From the NCBI RefSeq assembly GCF_003094615.1, contig NZ_QDKO01000043.1:62001-126000 (forward strand): a stretch of 64,000 nt of DNA, in the 5' to 3' direction. Positions 14,849 to 23,838 of this stretch are shown piece by piece; position 1 is the first letter of the stretch, and each line of letters starts with the position of its first letter. The translations under genes were made by a program, and so were the position numbers. The notes under the pieces were generated by a model that saw nothing but the letters and a program-made list of their open reading frames with translations, ran no database searches and was not told where the DNA came from. The stretch comes from Caulobacter radicis (GTDB lineage: Bacteria > Pseudomonadota > Alphaproteobacteria > Caulobacterales > Caulobacteraceae).

Positions 14849-16399
14849 TCAGTGGGCGCCGGCGGCCCGCAGTCGTTCGCCGAACACGCAGGCGTTGGGC
14901 AGCTCGACCTTGGAGCCGGTGCGCTCCTTGCTCTTGACCCACTCGCTCAGCACCTCGGTGGTGGTGTGGTCGAGCACGGTCAGGGCGCGGGTGTCGAGGC
15001 GGACGACGCCGCCGTCGGGAGCCGCGTCCAGGGCCTTGGTGATCTTCGGCAGCTGCACGAAGGTCGCCGCGCCCTCGAGGCGGATTTCCTGTTCCTTCTC
15101 GCCGACGTTCTGCTGGGCGATCTTGAGGCGCATGCGCTTCAGGTTCGGCAGCAGTTCGACAACGGTTAGGGCCAGGCCCACCAGCACGCCGGTCAGCAGG
15201 TCGGTGGCGACGACCATGACGAAGGTCGCGGCCCAGATCAGCGCCGGCAGCAGGCCGTAGCGGGCGAACAGGTGACGGACGTGGTCCAGGCTGACCAGCT
15301 TCCAGCCGGTGACCACCAGCACGCCGGCGAGGGCGGCGCTGGGGACCTGACGCAGGACGAAGGGCAGCAGGGCGACGAAGGCCAGGATCCAGACGCCGTG
15401 CAGGATCGCCGAGGCGCGGGTGACGGCGCCGGCCTGGACGTTGGCCGAGCTGCGCACGATCACGCCGGTCATCGGCAGGGCGCCGACCAGGCCGCACAGC
15501 AGGTTGCCGACGCCCTGGGCGCCCAGCTCCTTGTTGTACTTCGTGCGCGGACCATCGTGCATGCGGTCGACGGCGGCCGCCGACAGCAGGGTCTCGGCCG
15601 AGGCGATGAACGCCACCGCCACGGCGGTGAGGATCAGCATCGGATCGGCGAGCTTGGCGAAGTCGGCCATGCCCGGGATCGCGATGGCGCCGGCGATCGA
15701 TTCCGGCACGGCGATCTTCTGCACGTCGAGGCCGAAGCCCATGGCCACGAAGGTGCCGGCCAGCACGCCCAGCAGGGCGCCGGGAACCAGCTTCAGCTTG
15801 GCCGGACGGATCTTCTCCCAGAGCAGGATCGAACCGATGGTGACCACGCCGACCAGAAGGGCGGCTTCGGCGGCGCCGAAGGTCGACACCGACAGGCCGG
15901 TGATGGCGCCCGGGATGGCCAGCAGGTTTTCCAGGCCGTTGGCGCGTGGCTTGTCGCCGAACAGCACGTGGAACTGGCCCGCGACGATCAGCACGCCGAT
16001 GCCGGCGAGCATGCCGTGCACCACGGCCGGCGAGATGGCCCGGAACCACTGGCCCATGCGCAGGGCGCCGGCGGCCAGCTGGACCAGGCCGGCCAGCACC
16101 AGGATCGGGCCGAGGGTCGACAGGCCGTGCTTGGCCACGATCTCGAACACGATGACGGCGAGGCCGGCGGCGGGGCCGCTGACCTGCAGGGGCGAGCCGG
16201 CGAGGGCGCCGACGACGATGCCGCCGATGATGCCGGTGATCAGGCCGCGCTCGGCCGGAACGCCCGAGGCGACGGCGATGCCCATGCAGAGGGGCATCGC
16301 CACGAGGAAGACGACGATGGAAGCTGTCAGGTCACGCGAGAAGATCGCGCCGAACCCTTGCTTCGCGCCGTTCGGGGAGGAAACGGCGGCGTTGCTCAT
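14849..16399 (-). CDS. SulP-family anion (probably bicarbonate) transporter
   Basis: This 516-residue inner-membrane protein has about 11-12 membrane segments and the SulP N-terminal signature (DLTASIVVFLVAMPLCMGIA; GIIGGIVVGALAGSPLQVSG). A cytoplasmic STAS-like tail covers residues ~430-510 (GVVRLDTRALTVLDHTTTEV). SulP carriers move sulphate, bicarbonate or other anions. Its start codon overlaps the carbonic anhydrase stop (ATGA), which strongly suggests bicarbonate or linked proton/CO2 handling rather than sulphate. A strong terminator follows it. Confidence 0.92.
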   Translation of the reverse strand: MSNAAVSSPNGAKQGFGAIFSRDLTASIVVFLVAMPLCMGIAVASGVPAERGLITGIIGGIVVGALAGSPLQVSGPAAGLAVIVFEIVAKHGLSTLGPILVLAGLVQLAAGALRMGQWFRAISPAVVHGMLAGIGVLIVAGQFHVLFGDKPRANGLENLLAIPGAITGLSVSTFGAAEAALLVGVVTIGSILLWEKIRPAKLKLVPGALLGVLAGTFVAMGFGLDVQKIAVPESIAGAIAIPGMADFAKLADPMLILTAVAVAFIASAETLLSAAAVDRMHDGPRTKYNKELGAQGVGNLLCGLVGALPMTGVIVRSSANVQAGAVTRASAILHGVWILAFVALLPFVLRQVPSAALAGVLVVTGWKLVSLDHVRHLFARYGLLPALIWAATFVMVVATDLLTGVLVGLALTVVELLPNLKRMRLKIAQQNVGEKEQEIRLEGAATFVQLPKITKALDAAPDGGVVRLDTRALTVLDHTTTEVLSEWVKSKERTGSKVELPNACVFGERLRAAGAH

Positions 16400-17091
16400 T
16401 CGGCCGCGATGCCCAGATGGTCGGCGGCGACCATGCGCTTGGCCGGACGTTGAGCGACGGGCAGGGGCGAGCCTTCACGGACCTGCTCGAACTGGCCGGT
16501 GTCGCCGTTGTAGGCCTGGATCTGGCCGGTCTCGATCTCGAAGAACCAGCCGTGCAGGGTCAGCTTGCCCTGGGCGATGGCCGAGGCCACCGACGGGTGG
16601 GTCCGCAGATGATTGATCTGGACCACCACGTTTTCCAGCGACAGGGCGCGGGTCGTGCCGTGCTCGTCCAGGCCGTGATAGGCGTTGCAGACGACGCTGT
16701 GGGCGGCGTGGGCGTGGCGCAGCCAGGCGGCGACGTTGGGCATCTTTTCCAGGGCGGCCGGGTTCGAGAACGCCTTCATGGCGCCGCAGTCGGAGTGGCC
16801 GCAGACGACGATGTCACGCACGCCGAGCGCCATGACGGCGTATTCAACGGCCGACGAGACGCCGCCGTTGGCTTGGCTGAACGGCGGCACGATGTTGCCG
16901 GCGTTGCGGCAGACGAACAGGTCGCCGGGATTGGCTTGGGTGATGAGCTCAGGCACGACGCGCGAGTCGGCGCACGAGATCATCAGGGCCGAGGGGCTCT
17001 GGCCGTGGCTGGCCAGGCGCTCGTACAGCGCGCTTTGAGCCGGGAAGACTTGGCCGCGGAAGAGGGCGGCGCGTTCGAGAAACTGTTCCAA
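16396..17091 (-). CDS. Beta-class carbonic anhydrase
   Basis: The 231-residue protein is a beta-carbonic anhydrase interconverting CO2 and bicarbonate. Zinc and active-site residues are visible: Cys40-x-Asp42-x-Arg44 (ISCADSRVVPEL), His99 and Cys102 (CGHSDCGAMKAF). The start is TTG at 17091, with GGAGG six bases upstream; the longer frame upstream is Arg/Pro-rich and has no translation signal. It is the first gene of a two-gene operon with the SulP carrier, overlapping by four bases. Together they would supply bicarbonate for carboxylation or adjust pH. Confidence 0.93.
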   Translation of the reverse strand: MEQFLERAALFRGQVFPAQSALYERLASHGQSPSALMISCADSRVVPELITQANPGDLFVCRNAGNIVPPFSQANGGVSSAVEYAVMALGVRDIVVCGHSDCGAMKAFSNPAALEKMPNVAAWLRHAHAAHSVVCNAYHGLDEHGTTRALSLENVVVQINHLRTHPSVASAIAQGKLTLHGWFFEIETGQIQAYNGDTGQFEQVREGSPLPVAQRPAKRMVAADHLGIAAE

Positions 17092-18185
17092 GAGGAACCT
17101 CCATGCGATGGCCGCGGCGTCCGGGGAAAGGGGTAACGGACGCCGCGGCGCGCGCGGCCTGAACCGCCACGCAACATGGAAGGTGGGGTGGCGTCTTTGC
17201 TGCGACGCAGCGGGTTTTGTGACAAAGGGTTTCCGAGACGGGGCTTTCTCGTGGTGGCCCTTGGACGCCCTCAAGGGGGAGCTGTCGCCCCCGGGTCCGG
17301 CCAAAGGCCGGCCCGAGGGTAAACTCCGCCGACTGAGGGGGAAGGGACTGCTGACGTTGGCGTTCGGCTCAGGCTCATCAGGAACTTCCCCCTCCGGCCC
17401 TCCGGGCCACCTCCCCCTTCAGGGGGAGGATCTTGGTCAGCGAACCTCCCCCTTTGGGGGAGGCGGCCGAAGGCCGGTGGGGGGACGGTTTCAGCTTTCG
17501 GGGTGGTGGGTGAGTTCGTCATCACTCCCCCCACCGATCGCTGCGCGATCGCCTCCCCCACGGGGGGAGGTTCCTTGAGGCGCGGCTTCGCTAGCTCCCG
17601 CGTTTGCACGCGTTAGGTCGGGGAGGCGCGGAGCGGCCGGGCGGAGCCCGGGGACCGTGGGTTTGTTTAGCGTTTCGGCTTCGTCGACCGCTCCGCCGCG
17701 TCGTTATTCCGAAGGGCCGGAGGCGCGGGTGCTGTTTCAACCCTGGACCCGGCTGTCCCACGGACGGGCAGGACCAATAGCCCCGCGGTAATCCGGCGGC
17801 GGCCTCGGCTGATCCTGTTAGGCCGGTTTGAACGATCCCGGCCCTGTCGACCCGCTCGTTGCGTCCTGGAACGGCTTGGCGGCCCAATCACGCCTTGTGA
17901 GCGCTCCTGCAAACCCGCCTTTTCCCATGACGCTCCGAGCGGCCCCGCTCGATGCGGTCCTCGCCACGCTTGGGCCGGTACCAAGAGCCCTCCCCATGGC
18001 GGGGACGGGTTTGATTATGACCCGGGGCTGGGCGCGTCTGATAAGTTTGAGTGAGAAAGTTGCAAGGGATTGAGTTCGTTCGGTTCTTTGGCGAACTCAC
18101 CGGGGATGGAGCTGGGTCTATCCCCGTCCGGCTCTCTTCTCCCTTCCCCTCGATGGGGGAAGGGCTTTGAAAGGGCAGAGGATCC
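17092..18185 (+). other. Long intergenic region without a recognised gene
   Basis: About 1.1 kb lies between the carbonic anhydrase start and the histidine kinase stop. Open frames here are short and Arg/Pro-rich and have no translation signals. The left part (17280-17575) is made of GC-rich palindromes, described separately. The right part (17590-18060) has several hairpins, for example 17821-17843 (GGCCGG and CCGGCC arms). I looked for RNase P RNA, tmRNA and SRP RNA hallmarks on both strands and saw none. It could hold an unrecognised structured RNA or gene remnants. Confidence 0.5.
17280..17575. repeat. Cluster of GC-rich palindromic (REP-like) repeats
   Basis: At least three versions of one palindrome occur: CCTCCCCCTTCAGGGGGAGG (17410-17429), a copy with a shortened centre at 17445-17462, and one with centre CACG at 17552-17570. 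They are linked by GGCCGAAGGCCGGTGGGGG-like arms and a GCGATCG-type palindrome near 17535-17551. The core resembles the outer ends of the inverted repeats that frame the DUF559 gene at 7.5-7.9 kb. Confidence 0.8.
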
Positions 18186-19504
18186 CTACAGCGCCGGCAG
18201 CCGGATCTCGGCCCTCAACCCGCCTTGCGGGAGGTTGCGCAGGATCAGTTCGCCGTCCTCGCGCTTGAGGATCTGCTGGACGATGGTGAGGCCCAGGCCC
18301 AGGCCGCCGGTGTTGCGGGCGCGGGCGCTGTCGAGGCGGTGGAAGGGCTCAAGCACGTGGGCCAGTTGGGCCTCGGGAATGCCGGGGCCCTTGTCCTCGA
18401 CCGCCAGCACGACCATCCGGCCTTCGCGGCTGAGGGTCAGGGCGGCCTCGCCGCCGTAGTGGAGGGCGTTCTCGACGATGTTGCTGATGGCGCGCTTGAG
18501 CGACAGCGGCCGGGCCCGCACCGGCAGGTGCTCGGGCCCGTCATAGGTGGCGATGCGCTCGGAGTCGGTGGCGTCGTCCACCAGGGTCATGGCGATGGCG
18601 GCGATGTCGGTGCGGCGCGGCGGCTCGGGATCTTCCTGGCCGCCCAGATAGGCCAGCAGCGAGTCGAGCATGCCGGTCATCTCGTCGACATCGGCCTCCA
18701 GCGCCTCGCGGGCCGAGGTCTCGGAGACGAAGCCTGCGCGCAGGCGCAGGCGGGCCAGCGGCGTGCGCAGGTCGTGGCCGACGGCGGCGAGGGCCTCGGT
18801 GCGGGTCTGCAGCAGGCCGGCGATGCGGTCCTGCATGGCGTTGAAGGCCTGGGCCACCATCTTGAGATCGCCGGCCCCGGTCTCGGCCACCCGCACGCGC
18901 GCGCCCTGGCCGACCTTGTCGGCGGCCTCGGCCAGCGCCCGCAGGGGACGGCTGAGGTTGCGCAACACCAGGGCCGCGGCGGTGATGACGCCCAGGCCCA
19001 GGATGAAGGCCGAGCCGACGCTGCTGAGCAGCACCGCCCAGGGGGCGGCCCGGATCTTGGTCTTCATGGTCAGCCAGGTGCCGTCGCGCATCTTCAGCGC
19101 CACCTTCAGGTGGGTGTCGCGCGGCAGGGTGCGGTCGATCTCGGCGTTCATCCGCAGCTCGCGCCGGGCCAGGCTGGGCTCGGCGGCGCGGAACTGGTCC
19201 CTGAGCTTGCGCTCGGCCGAGCGCTCGCGGTCGACCAGGTGGGGCAGGGGCGTCCACTCCAGCTGGCTGGAGCGGCTGGAGAGACCCGCCGCGCGGGCGA
19301 TGCGCTCGTGCTCGGGTCGGGTCTCGAGAATGGCTTCGGCGGTCACCAGCTGTTCGGCGGCGCGCTGAACCTGGTTGTTGCGGTTGGGGTAGATGCGGCT
19401 GTTCTCGAACAGGATCGAGCTGCCGATGAATTCCAGGGCGACGGCCAGCATCAGGACCAGGGTGACCTGGCCGACCAGACGCTGCGGCCATAGCCGCAAA
19501 GGCT

Positions 19505-19508
<4 letters not shown>
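18186..19508 (-). CDS. EnvZ-type sensor histidine kinase
   Basis: The 440-residue kinase has a membrane helix at residues ~10-30, a periplasmic domain to ~165, a second helix (LSSVGSAFILGLGVITAAAL), a HAMP linker and the transmitter. The phospho-accepting site is His245 (AAVGHDLRTPLARLRLR). The ATPase boxes are NIVENALHYGG, VEDKGPGIPEAQL and NTGGLGLGLTIVQQIL. Its ATG overlaps the stop of the response regulator by four bases (ATGA), so the pair is co-translated. Domain plan and partner place it with EnvZ/OmpR systems that sense envelope or osmotic conditions; the true signal is unknown. Confidence 0.93.
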
Positions 19509-20275
<767 letters not shown>

Positions 20276-20378
20276 ATGCCTGGGCTATCTAGGAACGATG
20301 CGGCCGCGAGCAAGGTAGAAAGCGGCTGTTTTCCACCGACTTCAAGCCAATACCAGGCCAGATTGCATCGTTCTTATG

Positions 20379-20429
20379 AAAAAGGGATGCCCTCGCGCGC
20401 ACTTCGGGGGAAGAGGACTCGCGCGAGGG
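20379..20429 (-). terminator. Possible terminator after the 20467-20778 gene
   Basis: Two ten-base arms (20390-20399 with 20420-20429) enclose a 20-base loop. On the minus strand the stem is followed, after six bases, by TTTTT (20383-20379). The long loop and the gap before the T run make it weaker than the others in this window. Confidence 0.5.
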
Positions 20430-20466
20430 CCGGCCGCCGAGACGGCCGTCTTGGATGCCGGACGCC

Positions 20467-20778
20467 TTAGGCGGCGCGGCAGATATCGGAAACGGCGGCG
20501 CGCACGGCGCCTTCCTGGGCCGCGGCGGCGTCGGCCGAGTGGAACACGACGCGGACCACGCCTTCCTTGGCCTTGGCGGCGGCGACGTCGTCACGCTTGG
20601 CGAGCTCGACGGCGGCCGGGGCGGCGCAGGAGGCGGCGGCGGAGATCTTCACGGTGCGCTTCTGAAGGTTCTTCTTGGCGACTTCTTCGGTGAAGGTCAG
20701 GCCGTGGCCGGCCGGACCGGCCATGGCGGGGAAAGCGACGAGGCCAGCGGCCACGCCGATCAAAGCTACGAACTTCAT
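20467..20778 (-). CDS. Small secreted protein of unknown function
   Basis: The 103-residue product has a signal peptide (MKFVALIGVAAGLVAFPAMA). The Ala-rich mature part carries two cysteines (AASCAAP; DICRAA). It forms a pair with the exported 215-residue protein encoded just upstream, 36 bases away on the same strand. I recognise no domain. A two-strand, two-helix pattern (VVRVVFHSADAAAAQEGAVR) is the only regularity seen. Confidence 0.65.
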   Translation of the reverse strand: MKFVALIGVAAGLVAFPAMAGPAGHGLTFTEEVAKKNLQKRTVKISAAASCAAPAAVELAKRDDVAAAKAKEGVVRVVFHSADAAAAQEGAVRAAVSDICRAA

Positions 20779-20814
20779 GGTACGGAACTACTCCGGAATA
20801 CGGGGATGCGAGGC

Positions 20815-21462
20815 TCAGCCGCCGGTGGCGGTGTCGGCCTGGGCCTGAACGGCGGGAAGGGTGGCGCGATAGGCGTCGACGCTGTTCAGCAGGCCGACGA
20901 TCTCGGCCTGGGTGATGGCCGTGCGATGCTCGTAACCCTTGGGCGACTTGAACTTGAAGCCCCAGGCCTGCGGCTTGGCGGCGACCTTGCGCAGTTCGTT
21001 CTCGCTGATCGAGAAGGCGACCTCTTCCGTGCACAGCTCCGGCGCCTCGAACAGGAAGCAGCGGCCGGCGTTGTCGCGGATCTTGATCGCCTGGGCCTGG
21101 ACCGGCCAGGCGGCGGTCTCGTAGGCCACGGTGTCATACTCGCGCATCGAGCCCTGGTACATCAGGGTCTGGCGGACTTCGTAACGCGTCGCGCCGGTGC
21201 GCTTGTCGACGACGGCGCGCAGGTAGTTGTCGTTCGACGGATTGCGGAACAGGCCCTTGCCGGTCTGGAAACCGGCCTGCGTGCTGACCACGGTCTCGAC
21301 GTCGAGCTGATCGTCGATGACCTGGGTCTTGGCCTGGAAGTGATCGACGCCGAGGGCGACCTGCCGGGCAGGCAGCTTCACGGTTTCGGCGACGGCCGCG
21401 CCGCCGATGGCCAGGCCGCCCAGGGCGGTCAGGGCCAGCAGGCGATTGCGGGTCTTGCTCAT
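20815..21462 (-). CDS. Secreted protein of unknown function
   Basis: The ATG at 21462 has AGGAGA six bases upstream and gives 215 residues with a signal peptide (residues 1-25, LLALTALGGLAIGGAAVA). The mature protein is beta-rich; it contains Cys at GRCFLFEAPELCTEEV, probably one disulphide, and regular polar strands (LRAVVDKRTGATRYEVRQTL). No known domain was recognised. It is probably co-transcribed with the small secreted protein downstream, and both may act together in the periplasm. Confidence 0.75.
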   Translation of the reverse strand: MSKTRNRLLALTALGGLAIGGAAVAETVKLPARQVALGVDHFQAKTQVIDDQLDVETVVSTQAGFQTGKGLFRNPSNDNYLRAVVDKRTGATRYEVRQTLMYQGSMREYDTVAYETAAWPVQAQAIKIRDNAGRCFLFEAPELCTEEVAFSISENELRKVAAKPQAWGFKFKSPKGYEHRTAITQAEIVGLLNSVDAYRATLPAVQAQADTATGG

Positions 21463-21601
21463 GGTCTTCTCCTGTGAAGCGCGGGCCGATCCCTCGTTCG
21501 GCGGGCGCTTCTGACAGGTCTTAAGGTGGAGAGGCCGCCTTGCGGCTGTGCATCTCGTTCGTGACAAAGCATTGCCGCGCATCATCCGGGGCGCCGGCGC
21601 C

Positions 21602-22354
21602 TCAGAATGCGGCGGAGCCCAGATAGCCCAGGCCCGTGGCCCGATGGATCGCCTGGGCCCGTCCGGCCACCCGCAGCTTCAGGGCGGCGTTCTGGACGTG
21701 GAACCGGACCGTGGGGCCGGAGATGCCGATGATCTGGCCGATGTCGGCGTCGGTCTTTCCGGCCGCCGCCCATTTCAGGCACTGGATCTCGCGCTTGGTC
21801 AAGCGGGCCAGGGGGCCGTCGTCGGAGAGGCCGTCGCGATAGGCCGACACCAGCCGCAGGGCCGCGCCGTGCAGGCGGTCGGCATGGGCGGCGTAGAGCG
21901 CTGGCAGGTCGGCCAGCGGCTCGTCCGAGGCCCAGACCACCGCGCCGATCACCCCGCCGGTCAGGTAGGCGGGCGCGATGACGGCGGCGGCGACGCCGAA
22001 GTCCTGCGCCGCCTCGGCCACCGGAATGGCCTCGAGCCGAGGCAGGGGCCGCCAGCTGGCGAAGCGGCCCTGGTGGTAGAAGAACGGCTCGGCGGCGTAG
22101 CGGGCGGCCAGGATGAACGGGGCCCTCAGCGCGAAGGACCGGTCGCGCCAGTAGCGCAGCCCCGCGTCCAGCCACTCGAACGTGGTCTCGGCCAGCGGCA
22201 GCCCGTCGGGGCCTAGCATGGGCTCGGGGCTCGAGATGTCGGCGCTGGCGGCGACGTAGGGCAGGCCGATCTCGGCGCCGAGGTCGCGCACGTGCAGGGC
22301 CAGGTCCATGACCCGCGCCAGGCGCTCGCGATCCTCCCCCCTCGTCGCCGTCAT
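21602..22354 (-). CDS. LuxR-type regulator with autoinducer-binding-like domain
   Basis: The 250-residue protein has an N-terminal domain like the autoinducer-binding domain (residues ~15-170) and a C-terminal LuxR helix-turn-helix at ~184-245 (LTKREIQCLKWAAAGKTDA; TVRFHVQNAALKLRV). There is no LuxI synthase in the window, so it looks like a LuxR 'solo'. The conserved Asp-Pro pair of acyl-homoserine-lactone binders is not evident (the region reads DRSFALRAPF), so its ligand may differ. It diverges from an acyl-CoA dehydrogenase gene. A 16-bp palindrome lies 15 bases upstream of its start, suggesting self-control. Confidence 0.88.
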   Translation of the reverse strand: MTATRGEDRERLARVMDLALHVRDLGAEIGLPYVAASADISSPEPMLGPDGLPLAETTFEWLDAGLRYWRDRSFALRAPFILAARYAAEPFFYHQGRFASWRPLPRLEAIPVAEAAQDFGVAAAVIAPAYLTGGVIGAVVWASDEPLADLPALYAAHADRLHGAALRLVSAYRDGLSDDGPLARLTKREIQCLKWAAAGKTDADIGQIIGISGPTVRFHVQNAALKLRVAGRAQAIHRATGLGYLGSAAF

Positions 22355-22367
22355 GCGGGCGCTCTTT

Positions 22368-22389
22368 CCCTATCGGTTCCGATAGCTTG
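22368..22389. promoter_or_regulatory. Palindromic operator between luxR-type gene and dehydrogenase
   Basis: The core CTATCGGTTCCGATAG (22370-22385) has perfect seven-base arms around TT. It sits between the divergent starts at 22354 and 22443. A 22-base block (CCCTATC to AGCTTG) recurs with one change at 23743-23764. The size and symmetry fit a LuxR-type dimer site. Confidence 0.75.
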
Positions 22390-22442
22390 CGCACCGGGCC
22401 TGCGCTTTCGCAAGTTTCCCCGACGTTGGATGGAGCGCGCGC

Positions 22443-23615
22443 GTGGATCTGGAGCTTTCGCCCGAAGACCTGGCCTTTCGCGACGAGGTGCGCGCGTTCC
22501 TGGACGCCGAGCTGACGCCGGGCCTGCGCGAGGCCGGGCGGCGGATGACCAGCGTGTTCTGCGACAAGGCCCACAGCCTGGCGTGGCAGAGGATCCTGCA
22601 CGCCAGGGGCTGGGTCGCGCCGAGCTGGCCGGTCGAGCACGGCGGCCCGGGCTGGAGCGAGATCCAGCGCCACGTCTTCCAGGCCGAGTGCGCGCGGGCC
22701 GGCGCGCCGGGCCTGGCGCCGATGGGCCTGCGGATGGTGGCGCCGGCGATCATGCGCTTCGGGACGCCGGAGCAGAAGGCCCGCTACCTGCCCCGGATCC
22801 TGTCGGGCGAGGACTACTGGTGCCAGGGCTATTCGGAGCCGGGGGCGGGGTCGGATCTCGCTTCGTTGCAGATGAAGGCGACGCCCGAAGGCGACGACTA
22901 CGTGCTGACCGGCTCGAAGATCTGGACCACCCACGCCCATTGGGCGACGCACATGTTCTGCCTGGTGCGCACGAGCACGGAGGGCAAGCCGCAGGCCGGC
23001 ATCACCTTCCTGCTGGTCGAGATGGACCGGCCGGGGATTCGCGTTGACCCGATCCTGACCCTGGCCGGCGAGCACGAGGTCAACCAGGTGTTCTTCGACG
23101 AGGTCCGCACGCCCAAGGCCGACCGGCTGGGCGAGGAGAACCAGGGCTGGACGGTGGCCAAGCATCTGCTGGAGTTCGAGCGGGGCGGGGGCTATGCGGC
23201 GGGGCTGGAGGCGGGGCTTTCGAGGCTGCGCGAGGCGGGCGTCGCCGAGGATCCCGACCAGAGGCGGCGGCTGGCCGAAGCCGAGATCGCCGCCCTGGCC
23301 ATCGACGTCACCGAGCGGCGAGTGCTGAGCGCGCTTGCAGGCGGCGCCAATCCCGGACCGGCCTCGTCGATCCTTAAGGCCCAGGGCTCCGAAGCGCTGC
23401 AGCGACAGGACGAGTTGGCGGTGGACGGCCTGGGCGCCTGGGCGGCCGTGCACCAGCCGGCCGCGCGCGAGGCGGGCTCGAACGAGGCCCTGATCGGTCC
23501 CGAGCACGGCCGCACCACGGTGGCCCGCTATCTCAACAACCGCGCCGCCTCGATCTACGGCGGCTCCAACGAGATCCAGCGCGACATCATCGCCAGGCTG
23601 GTGCTGGGGCTGTGA
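22443..23615 (+). CDS. Acyl-CoA dehydrogenase
   Basis: The 390-residue enzyme starts with GTG and shows the dehydrogenase domains in order: N-terminal LSPEDLAFRDEVRAFLDAEL, FAD-loop motif QGYSEPGAGSDLASLQMKA near residue 140, and C-terminal ASIYGGSNEIQRDIIARLVL. It is close in style to the large-subunit dehydrogenase at 6222 but is not its duplicate. It is divergent from the LuxR-type gene and shares a palindromic operator with it. The neighbouring TonB receptor, with the same operator, suggests oxidation of an imported acyl or ring compound. Confidence 0.9.
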   Translation: MDLELSPEDLAFRDEVRAFLDAELTPGLREAGRRMTSVFCDKAHSLAWQRILHARGWVAPSWPVEHGGPGWSEIQRHVFQAECARAGAPGLAPMGLRMVAPAIMRFGTPEQKARYLPRILSGEDYWCQGYSEPGAGSDLASLQMKATPEGDDYVLTGSKIWTTHAHWATHMFCLVRTSTEGKPQAGITFLLVEMDRPGIRVDPILTLAGEHEVNQVFFDEVRTPKADRLGEENQGWTVAKHLLEFERGGGYAAGLEAGLSRLREAGVAEDPDQRRRLAEAEIAALAIDVTERRVLSALAGGANPGPASSILKAQGSEALQRQDELAVDGLGAWAAVHQPAAREAGSNEALIGPEHGRTTVARYLNNRAASIYGGSNEIQRDIIARLVLGL

Positions 23616-23621
23616 GGCCCG

Positions 23622-23727
23622 GTGCGTCCTTCGAGGCCCGCTACGCGGGCGCCTCAGGATGAGGAAATCAGTGCGAGGAGGCCCTCATCGTGAGGTGCGA
23701 GCCAAGGGCGAGCCTCGAAGGGCGCAC
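23622..23727. repeat. Imperfect 106-bp palindromic intergenic repeat
   Basis: The outer arms GTGCGTCCTTCGAGGC (left end) and GCCTCGAAGGGCGCAC (right end) are reverse complements with one change. Inner arms CCTCAGGATGAGG and CCCTCATCGTGAGG also pair. This is a typical mobile-looking extragenic palindrome of Caulobacter-like genomes. It may fold in RNA and limit read-through from the dehydrogenase. Confidence 0.8.
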
Positions 23728-23742
23728 GGCCCAGGATGCTCA

Positions 23743-23764
23743 CCCTATCAGTTCCGATAGCTTG
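23743..23764. promoter_or_regulatory. Second copy of the LuxR-type palindromic operator
   Basis: CTATCAGTTCCGATAG (23745-23760) differs from the site at 22370 by one base, and the flanking CC and CTTG also match. It lies 78 bases before the ATG of the TonB receptor and 15 bases after the palindromic repeat. No third copy was seen by eye. Confidence 0.7.
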
Positions 23765-23838
23765 TTAGAGGGGCGGGCGACCCGCACGCTCCGATAGAGC
23801 CAGCGTCCAATGAAGGCGCGGCCGGAGGGAGGTTTCGC

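Noticed and set aside
17590..18060. Possible RNase P RNA, tmRNA or SRP RNA gene
   Set aside because: None of the hallmark sequences (such as GAGGAAAGTCCGGGC, a tag-peptide frame, or GGAAGGAAGCAGCC) is present on either strand.
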